Positions 17,381 to 24,512 of a stretch of DNA of 64,000 bases are shown here, piece after piece (position 1 is the first letter of the stretch; each line of letters begins with the position of its first letter). The notes beneath the pieces are model-generated. The model was not told where the DNA came from, made no database searches, and was given only the letters and a program-made list of their open reading frames with translations. The DNA lies in contig OMWY01000014.1 in NCBI GenBank assembly GCA_900314885.1, positions 21,316-85,315 on the forward strand, given 5' to 3'. The stretch comes from an uncultured Eubacteriales bacterium. Lineage in GTDB: Bacteria; Bacillota; Clostridia; Lachnospirales; Lachnospiraceae. Both the position numbers and the translations under genes were made by a program.

Positions 17381-17476
17381 ATTGTATATCATAATCAATT
17401 GAAACACCATGGCGTATCGTGCAAATTTTTTTTTGCACGATACGCCATGGTGAAACAAGGACTTCCATGTTATACT
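17381..17476. promoter_or_regulatory. Mirror-image divergent promoters around a perfect 48-bp palindrome
   Basis: A perfect palindrome spans 17405-17452 (21-bp arms, six-T centre). Its outer ends supply identical -35-like TGGTG(T/A) boxes: leftward 17409-17404 with TACAAT at 17386-17381, and rightward 17448-17453 with TATACT at 17471-17476, both with exact 17-bp spacing. Leftward transcription enters the radical SAM operon; rightward transcription enters the 36-residue peptide gene. The poor -35 boxes and the adjoining palindrome are what one expects for a dimeric activator controlling both directions together. Confidence 0.8.
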
Positions 17477-17517
17477 ATGTATGTACAATTTAAATACGAA
17501 AGGAGTCCAGTCCAATA

Positions 17518-17628
17518 ATGAAGCATTTTCGCAGATTGCTATCGGCAATCACTATGGTCTGTCTGCTGTTATCACCATTTATTGGTCTTATCAGTCAGGA
17601 ACCATGGGATATACCACCATTTTTCTAA
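17518..17628 (+). CDS. Exported small peptide, candidate signalling pheromone
   Basis: A 36-residue peptide with a strong AAAGGAG site. It has a basic start (MKHFRR), a hydrophobic core (LLSAITMVCLLLSPFIGL) and a short C-terminal tail ISQEPWDIPPFF. This is the layout of RRNPP-type pheromone precursors such as PapR, SHP and ComS, whose last 5-10 residues are released and re-imported. It faces and converges on two HTH regulator frames, the usual arrangement for such peptide-receptor pairs, and shares the palindromic promoter region with the RiPP operon. Alternatively it could be a second, unmodified bacteriocin-like peptide, but its size and tail favour a signal. Confidence 0.7.
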   Translation: MKHFRRLLSAITMVCLLLSPFIGLISQEPWDIPPFF

Positions 17629-17636
17629 ACTGCTTA

Positions 17637-17671
17637 CCGTAAAGACTCTGTTCCAGTAGGAATCTTTACGG
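17637..17671. terminator. Hairpin between convergent peptide and regulator genes
   Basis: CCGTAAAGA (17637-17645) pairs with TCTTTACGG (17663-17671). It is located 9 nt after the peptide stop. It has no clear T-run on either side. Confidence 0.55.
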
Positions 17672-17680
17672 CTTCACTTG

Positions 17681-18817
17681 TCATTTCTTATCTTTTAGCT
17701 TCTCCTCATAATAGCCTTGTATCCTTTCCACAGCTATTTCTGATTCATCAAAGTAGTGTCCAAGAGTGAGACTAAGTCTTATCCACGCACGTGCTTCTTT
17801 ATCACAGTTTTTACTATTTTTGCCATCTTTAGATGTCTCATGCAGGTAACAGGCTATACTATACGCTGATATATACAGCATATTTTGAGTAGGACAGTTA
17901 AGAAGTTCCCGTACTATCTTTTTACTAAAATCATAGCACTCGTCAAGTCTTCCGCTCTGCCCGAGATATTCGCAATAATTTGTCAATGCCTTATTAATAG
18001 CTGAATTAAACGGCATATTGTTCTTAAATACATAGTCCTTAATATTTGCATATACAGCATCACGTTTTTCATATTCAGAACATGCGTTATACGCTATTCC
18101 AAGCATGTTTAAGATACTAATCTCTGTCTCATTCATAATGCGGTTAAGTGAAAAATGCCCAGTATGGTAGTCATTAATCGTTTTGAGTATCAGGCTTTCA
18201 AGTTCACTGATATAGGTTTCTTTGTCAATAGCACCGTCCGAAAGCCTAGCAAGTAATGACATTCTTCCCCTGATCTGTTCTTTCTCATGCTCGTCCATAA
18301 AAGCATCCAATAGTATGCTGTTAATATAGAATTCCCTAACGGCCTCATCCTCCTCATGTTTCTCGAAGTGCTTTTCTATTTTCATATAAGCTTCCTGGTC
18401 CGAAAACACACCTGTATTATATGAAAATCGGTAATTTATGCCTGCTCTGTGCATTTTCATAAGAAGCCCCTCAAACTTTTCTCTTCCCGGGTCAAGCTTC
18501 CCAGCTTCATAACGCGCAAGAGCCGAAACATCGCATATTCCATCCGCAAGCTCTTCCTGCGTCATACCAAGCTCATTCCTAAGAGAGCGTATAAGCTCAC
18601 CTTTAGTGATAAGCCTTCGATTCACATCATTATTTTCAACCATACTACTAATATTTTCTATTTGCTTAATTGAATTATATAGTTCGTATTCTTCACCCCC
18701 GCTTTCTATTTCACCATTGCATCCATTAAACTTATATCCCAATAGCGTTTTGGTACCTTTAAGAGCATTTGTTTCTTTTAAATAAGTTAATGTCCTTGTC
18801 AGATATCCTTCTTTCAA
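17681..18817 (-). CDS. HTH-TPR-like regulator (candidate pheromone receptor), downstream half
   Basis: A 378-codon frame beginning with TTG directly after a TAA of the upstream regulator in the same frame. Residues about 70-125 form an XRE-type HTH (ELIRSLRNELGMTQEELADG, then ALARYEAGK). The remaining 250 residues are helical and TPR-like, as in Rgg/PlcR/PrgX proteins that bind peptides. A start at ATG 18643 would leave 320 residues, a more usual length, but no ribosome site is evident at either start. It is the nearest regulator to the exported peptide gene and therefore the leading receptor candidate. Confidence 0.75.
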   Translation of the reverse strand: MKEGYLTRTLTYLKETNALKGTKTLLGYKFNGCNGEIESGGEEYELYNSIKQIENISSMVENNDVNRRLITKGELIRSLRNELGMTQEELADGICDVSALARYEAGKLDPGREKFEGLLMKMHRAGINYRFSYNTGVFSDQEAYMKIEKHFEKHEEDEAVREFYINSILLDAFMDEHEKEQIRGRMSLLARLSDGAIDKETYISELESLILKTINDYHTGHFSLNRIMNETEISILNMLGIAYNACSEYEKRDAVYANIKDYVFKNNMPFNSAINKALTNYCEYLGQSGRLDECYDFSKKIVRELLNCPTQNMLYISAYSIACYLHETSKDGKNSKNCDKEARAWIRLSLTLGHYFDESEIAVERIQGYYEEKLKDKK

Positions 18818-19450
18818 TTAATCATTCTGTTCAGCCTTACATAGTTCTCTTGTTACTATTCCAGAGTAATTTAACCTTAAAATATCATACGTTCCTCTAC
18901 CTTCGAGATATTCATGTAGCGCCTTCCAATACAATGTATTATCCGTCAGTATAAGGTAGGATATAAGAAGCTCAAATTCCTGCAAAGCATAAAATGGCTG
19001 TAGTAGTGAGTCTTTATTGTCATGAGTAAGTCGGTATCCATCATAGTAATATTTTCTTGCTTCTTCTATTTGACCTTTTTGCTTACTAATTTTTCCCATT
19101 AGAAGACATCCATAATGCTTATGTATGTTTTTACCAGCGTACCGTTCATTATAATATTTAATCAGATCCTCATATTGAAGCAGATCAGTCATATTGGATA
19201 CCGCATCAAACATTTTCCGTAATTTGTAAGCTTCAGCTTCGCTATATGAGGATACATACTGTATTCCAGATGTATCTGTTCCCATCCGTTGCAGGATAAA
19301 GGAAGCTGTAAACATATCAGGTATGCTCTCTTCCGACTCGTATCGGCTATACGTCGACTGGCTGCATATCCCACTTGTCACATCTTTTATGGACATATGC
19401 ATTCTGTCCCTTCTATATAACATCAGCTGACCAATTGTCTTGTCCTTCAT
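18818..19450 (-). CDS. HTH regulator, short, upstream of and in frame with the second one
   Basis: 210 residues from ATG 19450 (AAAGGAA site). An XRE-like HTH occupies residues about 5-60 (MKDKTIGQLMLYRRDRMH, then SQSTYSRYESEES), followed by about 140 residues of helical, TPR-like repeats. Family members are often 280-430 residues, so this one seems short. Its TAA stop is followed immediately, in the same frame, by the TTG start of the next regulator frame. Either two coupled genes or one regulator split by a nonsense codon is possible. It is expressed from the second copy of the 35-bp promoter palindrome. Confidence 0.75.
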   Translation of the reverse strand: MKDKTIGQLMLYRRDRMHMSIKDVTSGICSQSTYSRYESEESIPDMFTASFILQRMGTDTSGIQYVSSYSEAEAYKLRKMFDAVSNMTDLLQYEDLIKYYNERYAGKNIHKHYGCLLMGKISKQKGQIEEARKYYYDGYRLTHDNKDSLLQPFYALQEFELLISYLILTDNTLYWKALHEYLEGRGTYDILRLNYSGIVTRELCKAEQND

Positions 19451-19529
19451 TTTGCATTCCTTTTTAATAGCAATTGCAATCGTATTTGGGTTATCCGCAG
19501 GAAGTTTACATATATTTCCATAAAAATAG

Positions 19530-19574
19530 CCCGTCTTTATGATAAATTCTACCATAAAGACGGGAAAGCGTCAA
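19530..19574 (-). promoter_or_regulatory. Promoter-operator palindrome, copy B (HTH regulators)
   Basis: Same element as at 13900-13944. Minus-strand TTGACG (19574-19569), 17 bp, TAGAAT (19551-19546), centred in a palindrome at 19530-19564 with perfect outer arms (CCCGTCTTTAT and ATAAAGACGGG). It lies 80 bp upstream of the regulator start. Confidence 0.85.
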
Positions 19575-19604
19575 TAATGTAAATATTAATCACAGGGTTA
19601 TTTC

Positions 19605-19730
19605 ATGAAGCTGTTTCCTGACCACTTCTCTCAGCCAATTGAGTCTTTCTATGACTGCTTTCGCCTAATATATTCTTTGTTTCAGACACCTATACGTTAT
19701 CCGAAAAAGAAGCGCATGCCTCCCCTATGA
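19605..19730 (+). other. Short open frame of unknown origin in scar region
   Basis: A 41-codon plus-strand frame starting MKLFPDHFSQPIESFYDCF and ending in a basic tail (YPKKKRMPPL). No ribosome site is evident. It lies between promoter copy B and the transposase fragment and may be another transposon relic. I cannot place it in a family. Confidence 0.25.
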
Positions 19731-19777
19731 CATCGAAATGTCATTTTTTTACAGTTGTTATATTTTACATTACGCCT

Positions 19778-20055
19778 TCATTCCCGGCTTTCAACTTTAC
19801 TAAAAATATATTTCTTCAACAGTTTGGCCGAATGACCTTCGAAGTAATCCATAGCTCCCTGAATTTCACAGCTCAGTCCTTCCTTTTTTATTACCAGTCT
19901 CAAAATATTATAAACAAACTTACGTATTATCGCTAGGTTGTTCTTGCTTCCATGTGCGGTAGAGCGATCTTCCTTCATGACCTCATCGAGTTCATGATGA
20001 AGGTTGTTTTCTATTCTCCAGTGATTCCGCTTATACGCAGCCATTTCTTCGGCTG
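19778..20055 (-). mobile_element. C-terminal fragment of an ISAs1-like transposase
   Basis: About 90 residues reading leftward contain RNHWRIENNLHHELDEVM, followed by NLAIIRKFVYNILRLV. This is the conserved end of ISAs1-family DDE transposases (HW-IEN-LH--LD then N-A-IR). The N-terminal two thirds and the IS ends are not found. Its upstream edge joins directly to a truncated GH27 gene near 20056. It is a dead insertion or recombination relic. Confidence 0.75.
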
Positions 20056-20237
20056 TGAGTTTCAGACCACTGAATGTCACAGACGACGTACTCCCAGCCA
20101 AACTTAGCCAACTTCTCAGCCATGATTTTAGCGTTAGCAAGGAGCTCTTGTTCCGTCACATTTGCGGCAAAGCAGTCCCAGCTGTTCCACCCCATAGGCG
20201 GCTTAAGCACCACCCGATTTTTCTTTGCAAATAACAT
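20056..20237 (-). pseudogene. 5' fragment of a second GH27 gene
   Basis: From ATG 20237 (GGAGG site like the intact gene) the frame reads a close copy of the first 60 residues of the GH27 enzyme at 12577-13869, including MGWNSWDCFAANVTE and VVCDIQWSE. The match stops abruptly at about 20056, where ISAs1-like transposase sequence begins. It follows the DUF1703-type ATPase gene by 27 bp and was probably co-transcribed with it from promoter copy C. Truncated and without catalytic residues. Confidence 0.85.
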
Positions 20238-20264
20238 TGCCATCCTCCTGAATTATTTGTTATA

Positions 20265-21968
20265 TTACTGCTCATTTATTCTTACGCAGGCGAGCTTTTT
20301 ATTAAATGATATCCCATATTTATATATGTTTTTCGCCACACCTGAACGAATAAGTGTCTTATCATATTTCTTAACCACAATCTGTTTTATGGCCGCATTG
20401 CAGGCCTTTTCCATAACTTCGACATCATCAGAATCCGCATACTTTAATTCTAAGATTGCGGCAGTTTTATTCCCGCGGTCAAGAATCATTATGTCAGAAT
20501 ATCCATCACCCGACTCAGAATTACTTCTTATTCCTTCGAAACCGGTAAGAAGCCCAAGCACAAATCCATGGTAAAAATTTTCTCTAAGGTACTTTCTTGT
20601 ATAAGTATCCCTTATACTTACTGAATCAAACAGGAGACCATTCAGTACCCCTTCCATTTCTTCGGCATTACCGGATAAAGCCGCATTATAAAATTGTTCC
20701 TTTGAGCTTGCATCCTCACGCACTTTTTTGTTGAACCATTTTATTATATTTTCCTCATATATCTGACGGACCTCCTTATTAGGAATCCATAAGTCATATA
20801 AATTATCATTTGTTCTTATACCTGTTAAATAACCTGTAGCATATAAAATTCCCCACAGATTATCTATCGTGCTATCCATGTCTCTGTATGTAAGATTTTC
20901 ATTAATGCTTTTCTTTACTTTTTCCCCAGATACAAGCTTTTCAAGGTCCTCAATTGTTTCTTTCGTAGATATATCAACAAATTCACGCACAAGGTCATTG
21001 CCGCTTGAATTAATCCAATAGTTATTAGGTTCCTTAGTTACGCCTGAAATATTATCATCTACATAGTTAATTACATCCCAAGGGCAATATACCTCATCAT
21101 CACCAAACCTGAATCCATCATACCATGCCTTTACTTCATCCTTATTCTCTGAAATACCATAGTATGCAAGCATCTGCTCAACTTCATTATTACTGAAGCC
21201 AAAGGTTTCACCACTGTTTAGCATAGATATAGAATCAACTTTCATGTTATTCAGGCCGGTAAATATACTCTCCTTAGATACTCTGAGGCACCCTGTAAGT
21301 ACAGCAAAGGCAAGGTTTGAATTAGTCTTAAATGCGGCATGAAACATGTCTCTAATTAACTCGACCATTTCATCATAGTAGCCATGAATGTAAGCTTTAT
21401 CAAGTGGTACGTCATATTCGTCAATCAGTACAACCGCCTTTAAGCCATAGTGCTTATTTAGAAGCTCAGTCATAGTATAAAGGCTTCCCGACAGCACATC
21501 TAAGGGCAAGTCGAACCGACTTTTACCATTATCATCGACTTTAACCAGTTGCTCATACAAAGCCTTATCACGTTCCGAGAGCTTTGAGCTGTCTTCTAAA
21601 AAGCTGAATCTCATGGCTTCTGTTGCTATAACCGCCGCAAGCTTATTTTTAGCCTCTTCATAGGTAAGTCCACTGACACCTTTAAGTGAAATTGAAATAA
21701 CTGGATATTTGCCCATATATTCATTACAAATAACCTTGTTCTTTGTAATCTCAAGTCCGTCGAAGAGCGATGGATCACTCCCGATTTCAAAGAAGTTCTT
21801 TAACATGCTCATGTTCAGCGTCTTGCCAAAGCGGCGTGGCCTTGTAAAAAGTGTTACTGCGCTCCCTGTTTGTATCAGGTTGTTTACAAGCCTTGTTTTA
21901 TCCACATAATAGTAATCACCTTTAATGACTCGTTCGAAGTCATCCCATCCGGTTGGTAATCTCTTCAT
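20265..21968 (-). CDS. AAA-ATPase-like / PD-(D/E)XK protein (DUF1703 type)
   Basis: 567 residues from ATG 21968 (GGAGG at good distance). The N-terminal AAA-ATPase-like domain begins LPTGWDDFERVI and YYYVDKTRL, with a modified P-loop FTRPRRFGKTLNMSML near 41-56 and VLIDEYDVPLDKA near 184-198. The C-terminal nuclease-like region has TAAILELKYAD near 520. Such genes are numerous in gut anaerobes and often tied to mobile DNA; their role is not established. It is transcribed from promoter copy C. A frameshifted tail of another family member is at 4131-4325. Confidence 0.88.
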   Translation of the reverse strand: MKRLPTGWDDFERVIKGDYYYVDKTRLVNNLIQTGSAVTLFTRPRRFGKTLNMSMLKNFFEIGSDPSLFDGLEITKNKVICNEYMGKYPVISISLKGVSGLTYEEAKNKLAAVIATEAMRFSFLEDSSKLSERDKALYEQLVKVDDNGKSRFDLPLDVLSGSLYTMTELLNKHYGLKAVVLIDEYDVPLDKAYIHGYYDEMVELIRDMFHAAFKTNSNLAFAVLTGCLRVSKESIFTGLNNMKVDSISMLNSGETFGFSNNEVEQMLAYYGISENKDEVKAWYDGFRFGDDEVYCPWDVINYVDDNISGVTKEPNNYWINSSGNDLVREFVDISTKETIEDLEKLVSGEKVKKSINENLTYRDMDSTIDNLWGILYATGYLTGIRTNDNLYDLWIPNKEVRQIYEENIIKWFNKKVREDASSKEQFYNAALSGNAEEMEGVLNGLLFDSVSIRDTYTRKYLRENFYHGFVLGLLTGFEGIRSNSESGDGYSDIMILDRGNKTAAILELKYADSDDVEVMEKACNAAIKQIVVKKYDKTLIRSGVAKNIYKYGISFNKKLACVRINEQ

Positions 21969-22016
21969 GCTTTTATCCTCCATTGTCGCTTTGTGTAGCA
22001 ATGCGACTAAAAAAAT

Positions 22017-22061
22017 CCGACCTTTATGATAAATTCTACCATAAAGACCGGACAACGTCAA
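22017..22061 (-). promoter_or_regulatory. Promoter-operator palindrome, copy C (DUF1703 ATPase)
   Basis: Minus-strand TTGACG (22061-22056), 17 bp, TAGAAT (22038-22033), in a 35-bp palindrome (22017-22051). The core TTTATGATAAATTCTACC is identical to copies A and B; the outer arms differ (CCGACC and GACCGG). Confidence 0.85.
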
Positions 22062-22072
22062 TATTATTGCTA

Positions 22073-24511
22073 TTAGTCCGACGCAAGTTTTGCTTCAAGT
22101 CTTGCGTTATTTATTATATTTCTTACTGCTTCAACGATAAACCATATAAATCCTACAATCCATCCGCCCTTTACCTCAAGGGTAAAGGCCTTGACCATAC
22201 TCATATTTATTCCGCCGCCTGTCATTTTAGCAAGAGCTCTGAGTGGCATATTGTAAATAAATAATATGTTCAAGTCAGGTTTACCTCGCTTAAGCGATAT
22301 CTTAAGCAGAATGGTAAGTACAAGCCAAACCAGCCAGAATATAGGACTTCTTCCGTGAATTAATTCACCGAAGGTAATATTCTCATCTATCTTCTTTATT
22401 TTAGATGATGGAAGTGCATGACCTAGGAGGGCTGCGAATTCTGTATCACTCACATTTTTTACGTCAGCTGCGTAATATGAATCTATACTACCCCGCTTTA
22501 GTGGGCTTTCCGCTATATCACCCAGGCTCTCAAAGTCGACCTTAAGTCTAATATCGCGGCTGCTGGCGCCAACCTGTATTTCCCATGACGCGGCTTCGGT
22601 TTCCCATTTATTTTCTTTTATGTCAAAGAAGCGAAATGTCTTATCATCAAAAGGAATAGTTACAGTTTTGCTTTCGCCTGCCTTTAAATAAACCTTCGTA
22701 AATCCTTTTAATTCACGCTCAGGTCTCGGAATAATTCTCTTATCCGAATTATTATTGTGACGGTGGGCATAAAGTTCGGCTATTTCACTTCCCTCCATGC
22801 TGCCTGTATTAGTAATTGTAAATGTAACACCGTTTTCATTTACGGAAATATCACTGTATTTAAATTCGGTATATGATAGCCCAAAACCAAACGGAAACTG
22901 AACCTCGATATTAGCGGTATCATAATAACGATAGCCTATATACATGCCTTCTCGATATTCGCTGGTCCTAGCGTGGCTCGGGTAATTTCCGTAAACAGGC
23001 GAATCACTGTACTGCATAGGAAATGATTCGGATAATTTTCCACTCGGATTAATTTTCCCCGTAAGGACATCAAGCGTCGCTTCCGCTCCCGCCTGTCCGC
23101 TTAGATAAGTATCAATTAAGCCCTTGCAATCCGAAAGCCATGGCATCTCAACCGCGCTGCCACCTGAAAGCACAACTACAACGTTAGGATTAACTCCTGC
23201 TATAGCGTGAAGGACCTCAATCTGATTTTCATCTATCTTCATATCAGACCTGTCAAGGCCTTCGCTTTCCTTTATCTCGTCAAGACCCATACAGTAAATT
23301 ACGATATCGGCCTTAGAAGCTAAAGCGGTGGCCTCATTTAATAAGGCCTTATCGCTACCACCGTGGCGCTTATAGCCTGTAGCAAATCCTGCAATATTTA
23401 ATTCATAATCACCGATCTTATCGGTCATGGATGATAATTCTGTAGGATTTACAAGGGATGAGCCTGCTCCCTGATAGCGGGGTGTTTTAGCAAAATCACC
23501 TATTAACGCGACACTAGCGTTCTTCCTAAGAGGTAAAATATTATTTTCATTTTTAAGAAGAACTATTGATTCAGCGGCTACACGTCTCGCAAGGTCATGA
23601 TGAGCTTTTTTATCGAATTCCTTTTTCGAATTCTTAAGAGCCTCATCGCTTGTCATAATTATTTCAAGAAGCTCGTTTAACCTGTCATCGATAATATTCT
23701 CAGAGAGTCTTCCTTCTTTTACCGCCCTAACAAGCTCTCTTGTGGAGCCACCTCCGGGAGCGGGCATTTCAAGGGCTGAACCGCATCTTACGCCCTCGAC
23801 GTGAGAATTACTGCCTCCCCAGTCCGTGACAACCATGCCGTCAAATTTCCATTCATCTCGTAAAATATCCTTTAATAAATGGGAATTTTCATTTGCGTAA
23901 AAACCATTTATTAAATTATATGACGTCATTATTGTCTTAGGGTTGCCTTCTTTTACTGCTATTTCAAAGGCAGTGAGATAAATCTCCCGAAGCGTTCTCT
24001 CATCAACAATAGAGTCGCTCGCCATTCTCTTTAATTCCTGGTTATTCGCCGCGAAATGCTTAGGGCAGGCGCTGACTCCTGTTTTCTGAATTCCCCTTAT
24101 ATATCCTGCCGCCATTTTTCCGGCAAGATATGGGTCTTCGGAAAAGTACTCAAAATTTCTGCCGCAAAGAGGCGAGCGCTTCATATTTAAACCGGGGCCA
24201 AGAATGACCCCGACGTTCATGGATTTCGCTTCTTCACCAAGCGCTTCACCTACTTCTTCACCTAGCTTAGGATTCCAGCTGTTAGCTACAGTCGCCGCGG
24301 TAGGAAAACAGGTAGCCGGGAGCGAACCGCCGAGACCTAAATGGTTCGCTCCTTCCCCCTGCTTACGTAAGCCGTGAGGGCCATCGGATAATTCCATCGC
24401 AGGAATTCCATAGCGCTTATAACCTCTTGTGGCGAATGTCTTGCCACCGGAAAGCATAGAGCACTTCTCGGCTAAAGACATTTTAGAAATAATATTCTGA
24501 TATTTTCTCAT
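22073..24511 (-). CDS. GH3 beta-glucosidase with a C-terminal membrane region
   Basis: 812 residues from ATG 24511, one base from the stop of the preceding GH3 gene. Standard order: GH3 N-terminal barrel (about 1-310), nucleophile Asp in MVVTDWGG (about 231), the C-terminal sandwich (about 335-560) with a KES-EG acid/base loop, and a fibronectin-like domain (about 590-670). There is no signal peptide. Unusually, about 110 residues follow the enzyme domains and include hydrophobic helices (FWLVWLVLTILLKISL near 720 and WIVGFIWFIVEAV near 775), suggesting tethering to the inner face of the membrane. It probably hydrolyses beta-glucosides or oligosaccharides brought in near the membrane. Confidence 0.9.
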   Translation of the reverse strand: MRKYQNIISKMSLAEKCSMLSGGKTFATRGYKRYGIPAMELSDGPHGLRKQGEGANHLGLGGSLPATCFPTAATVANSWNPKLGEEVGEALGEEAKSMNVGVILGPGLNMKRSPLCGRNFEYFSEDPYLAGKMAAGYIRGIQKTGVSACPKHFAANNQELKRMASDSIVDERTLREIYLTAFEIAVKEGNPKTIMTSYNLINGFYANENSHLLKDILRDEWKFDGMVVTDWGGSNSHVEGVRCGSALEMPAPGGGSTRELVRAVKEGRLSENIIDDRLNELLEIIMTSDEALKNSKKEFDKKAHHDLARRVAAESIVLLKNENNILPLRKNASVALIGDFAKTPRYQGAGSSLVNPTELSSMTDKIGDYELNIAGFATGYKRHGGSDKALLNEATALASKADIVIYCMGLDEIKESEGLDRSDMKIDENQIEVLHAIAGVNPNVVVVLSGGSAVEMPWLSDCKGLIDTYLSGQAGAEATLDVLTGKINPSGKLSESFPMQYSDSPVYGNYPSHARTSEYREGMYIGYRYYDTANIEVQFPFGFGLSYTEFKYSDISVNENGVTFTITNTGSMEGSEIAELYAHRHNNNSDKRIIPRPERELKGFTKVYLKAGESKTVTIPFDDKTFRFFDIKENKWETEAASWEIQVGASSRDIRLKVDFESLGDIAESPLKRGSIDSYYAADVKNVSDTEFAALLGHALPSSKIKKIDENITFGELIHGRSPIFWLVWLVLTILLKISLKRGKPDLNILFIYNMPLRALAKMTGGGINMSMVKAFTLEVKGGWIVGFIWFIVEAVRNIINNARLEAKLASD

Positions 24512-24512
24512 A

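Noticed and set aside
17405..17452. The 48-bp palindrome as a rho-independent terminator
   Set aside because: It lies upstream of both neighbouring start codons, in a divergent region, with promoters at its two edges; a terminator here would have nothing to terminate.
19605..19730. A real small gene in the transposase scar
   Set aside because: No ribosome site or promoter, and it lies between relics; listed only as an unassigned frame.
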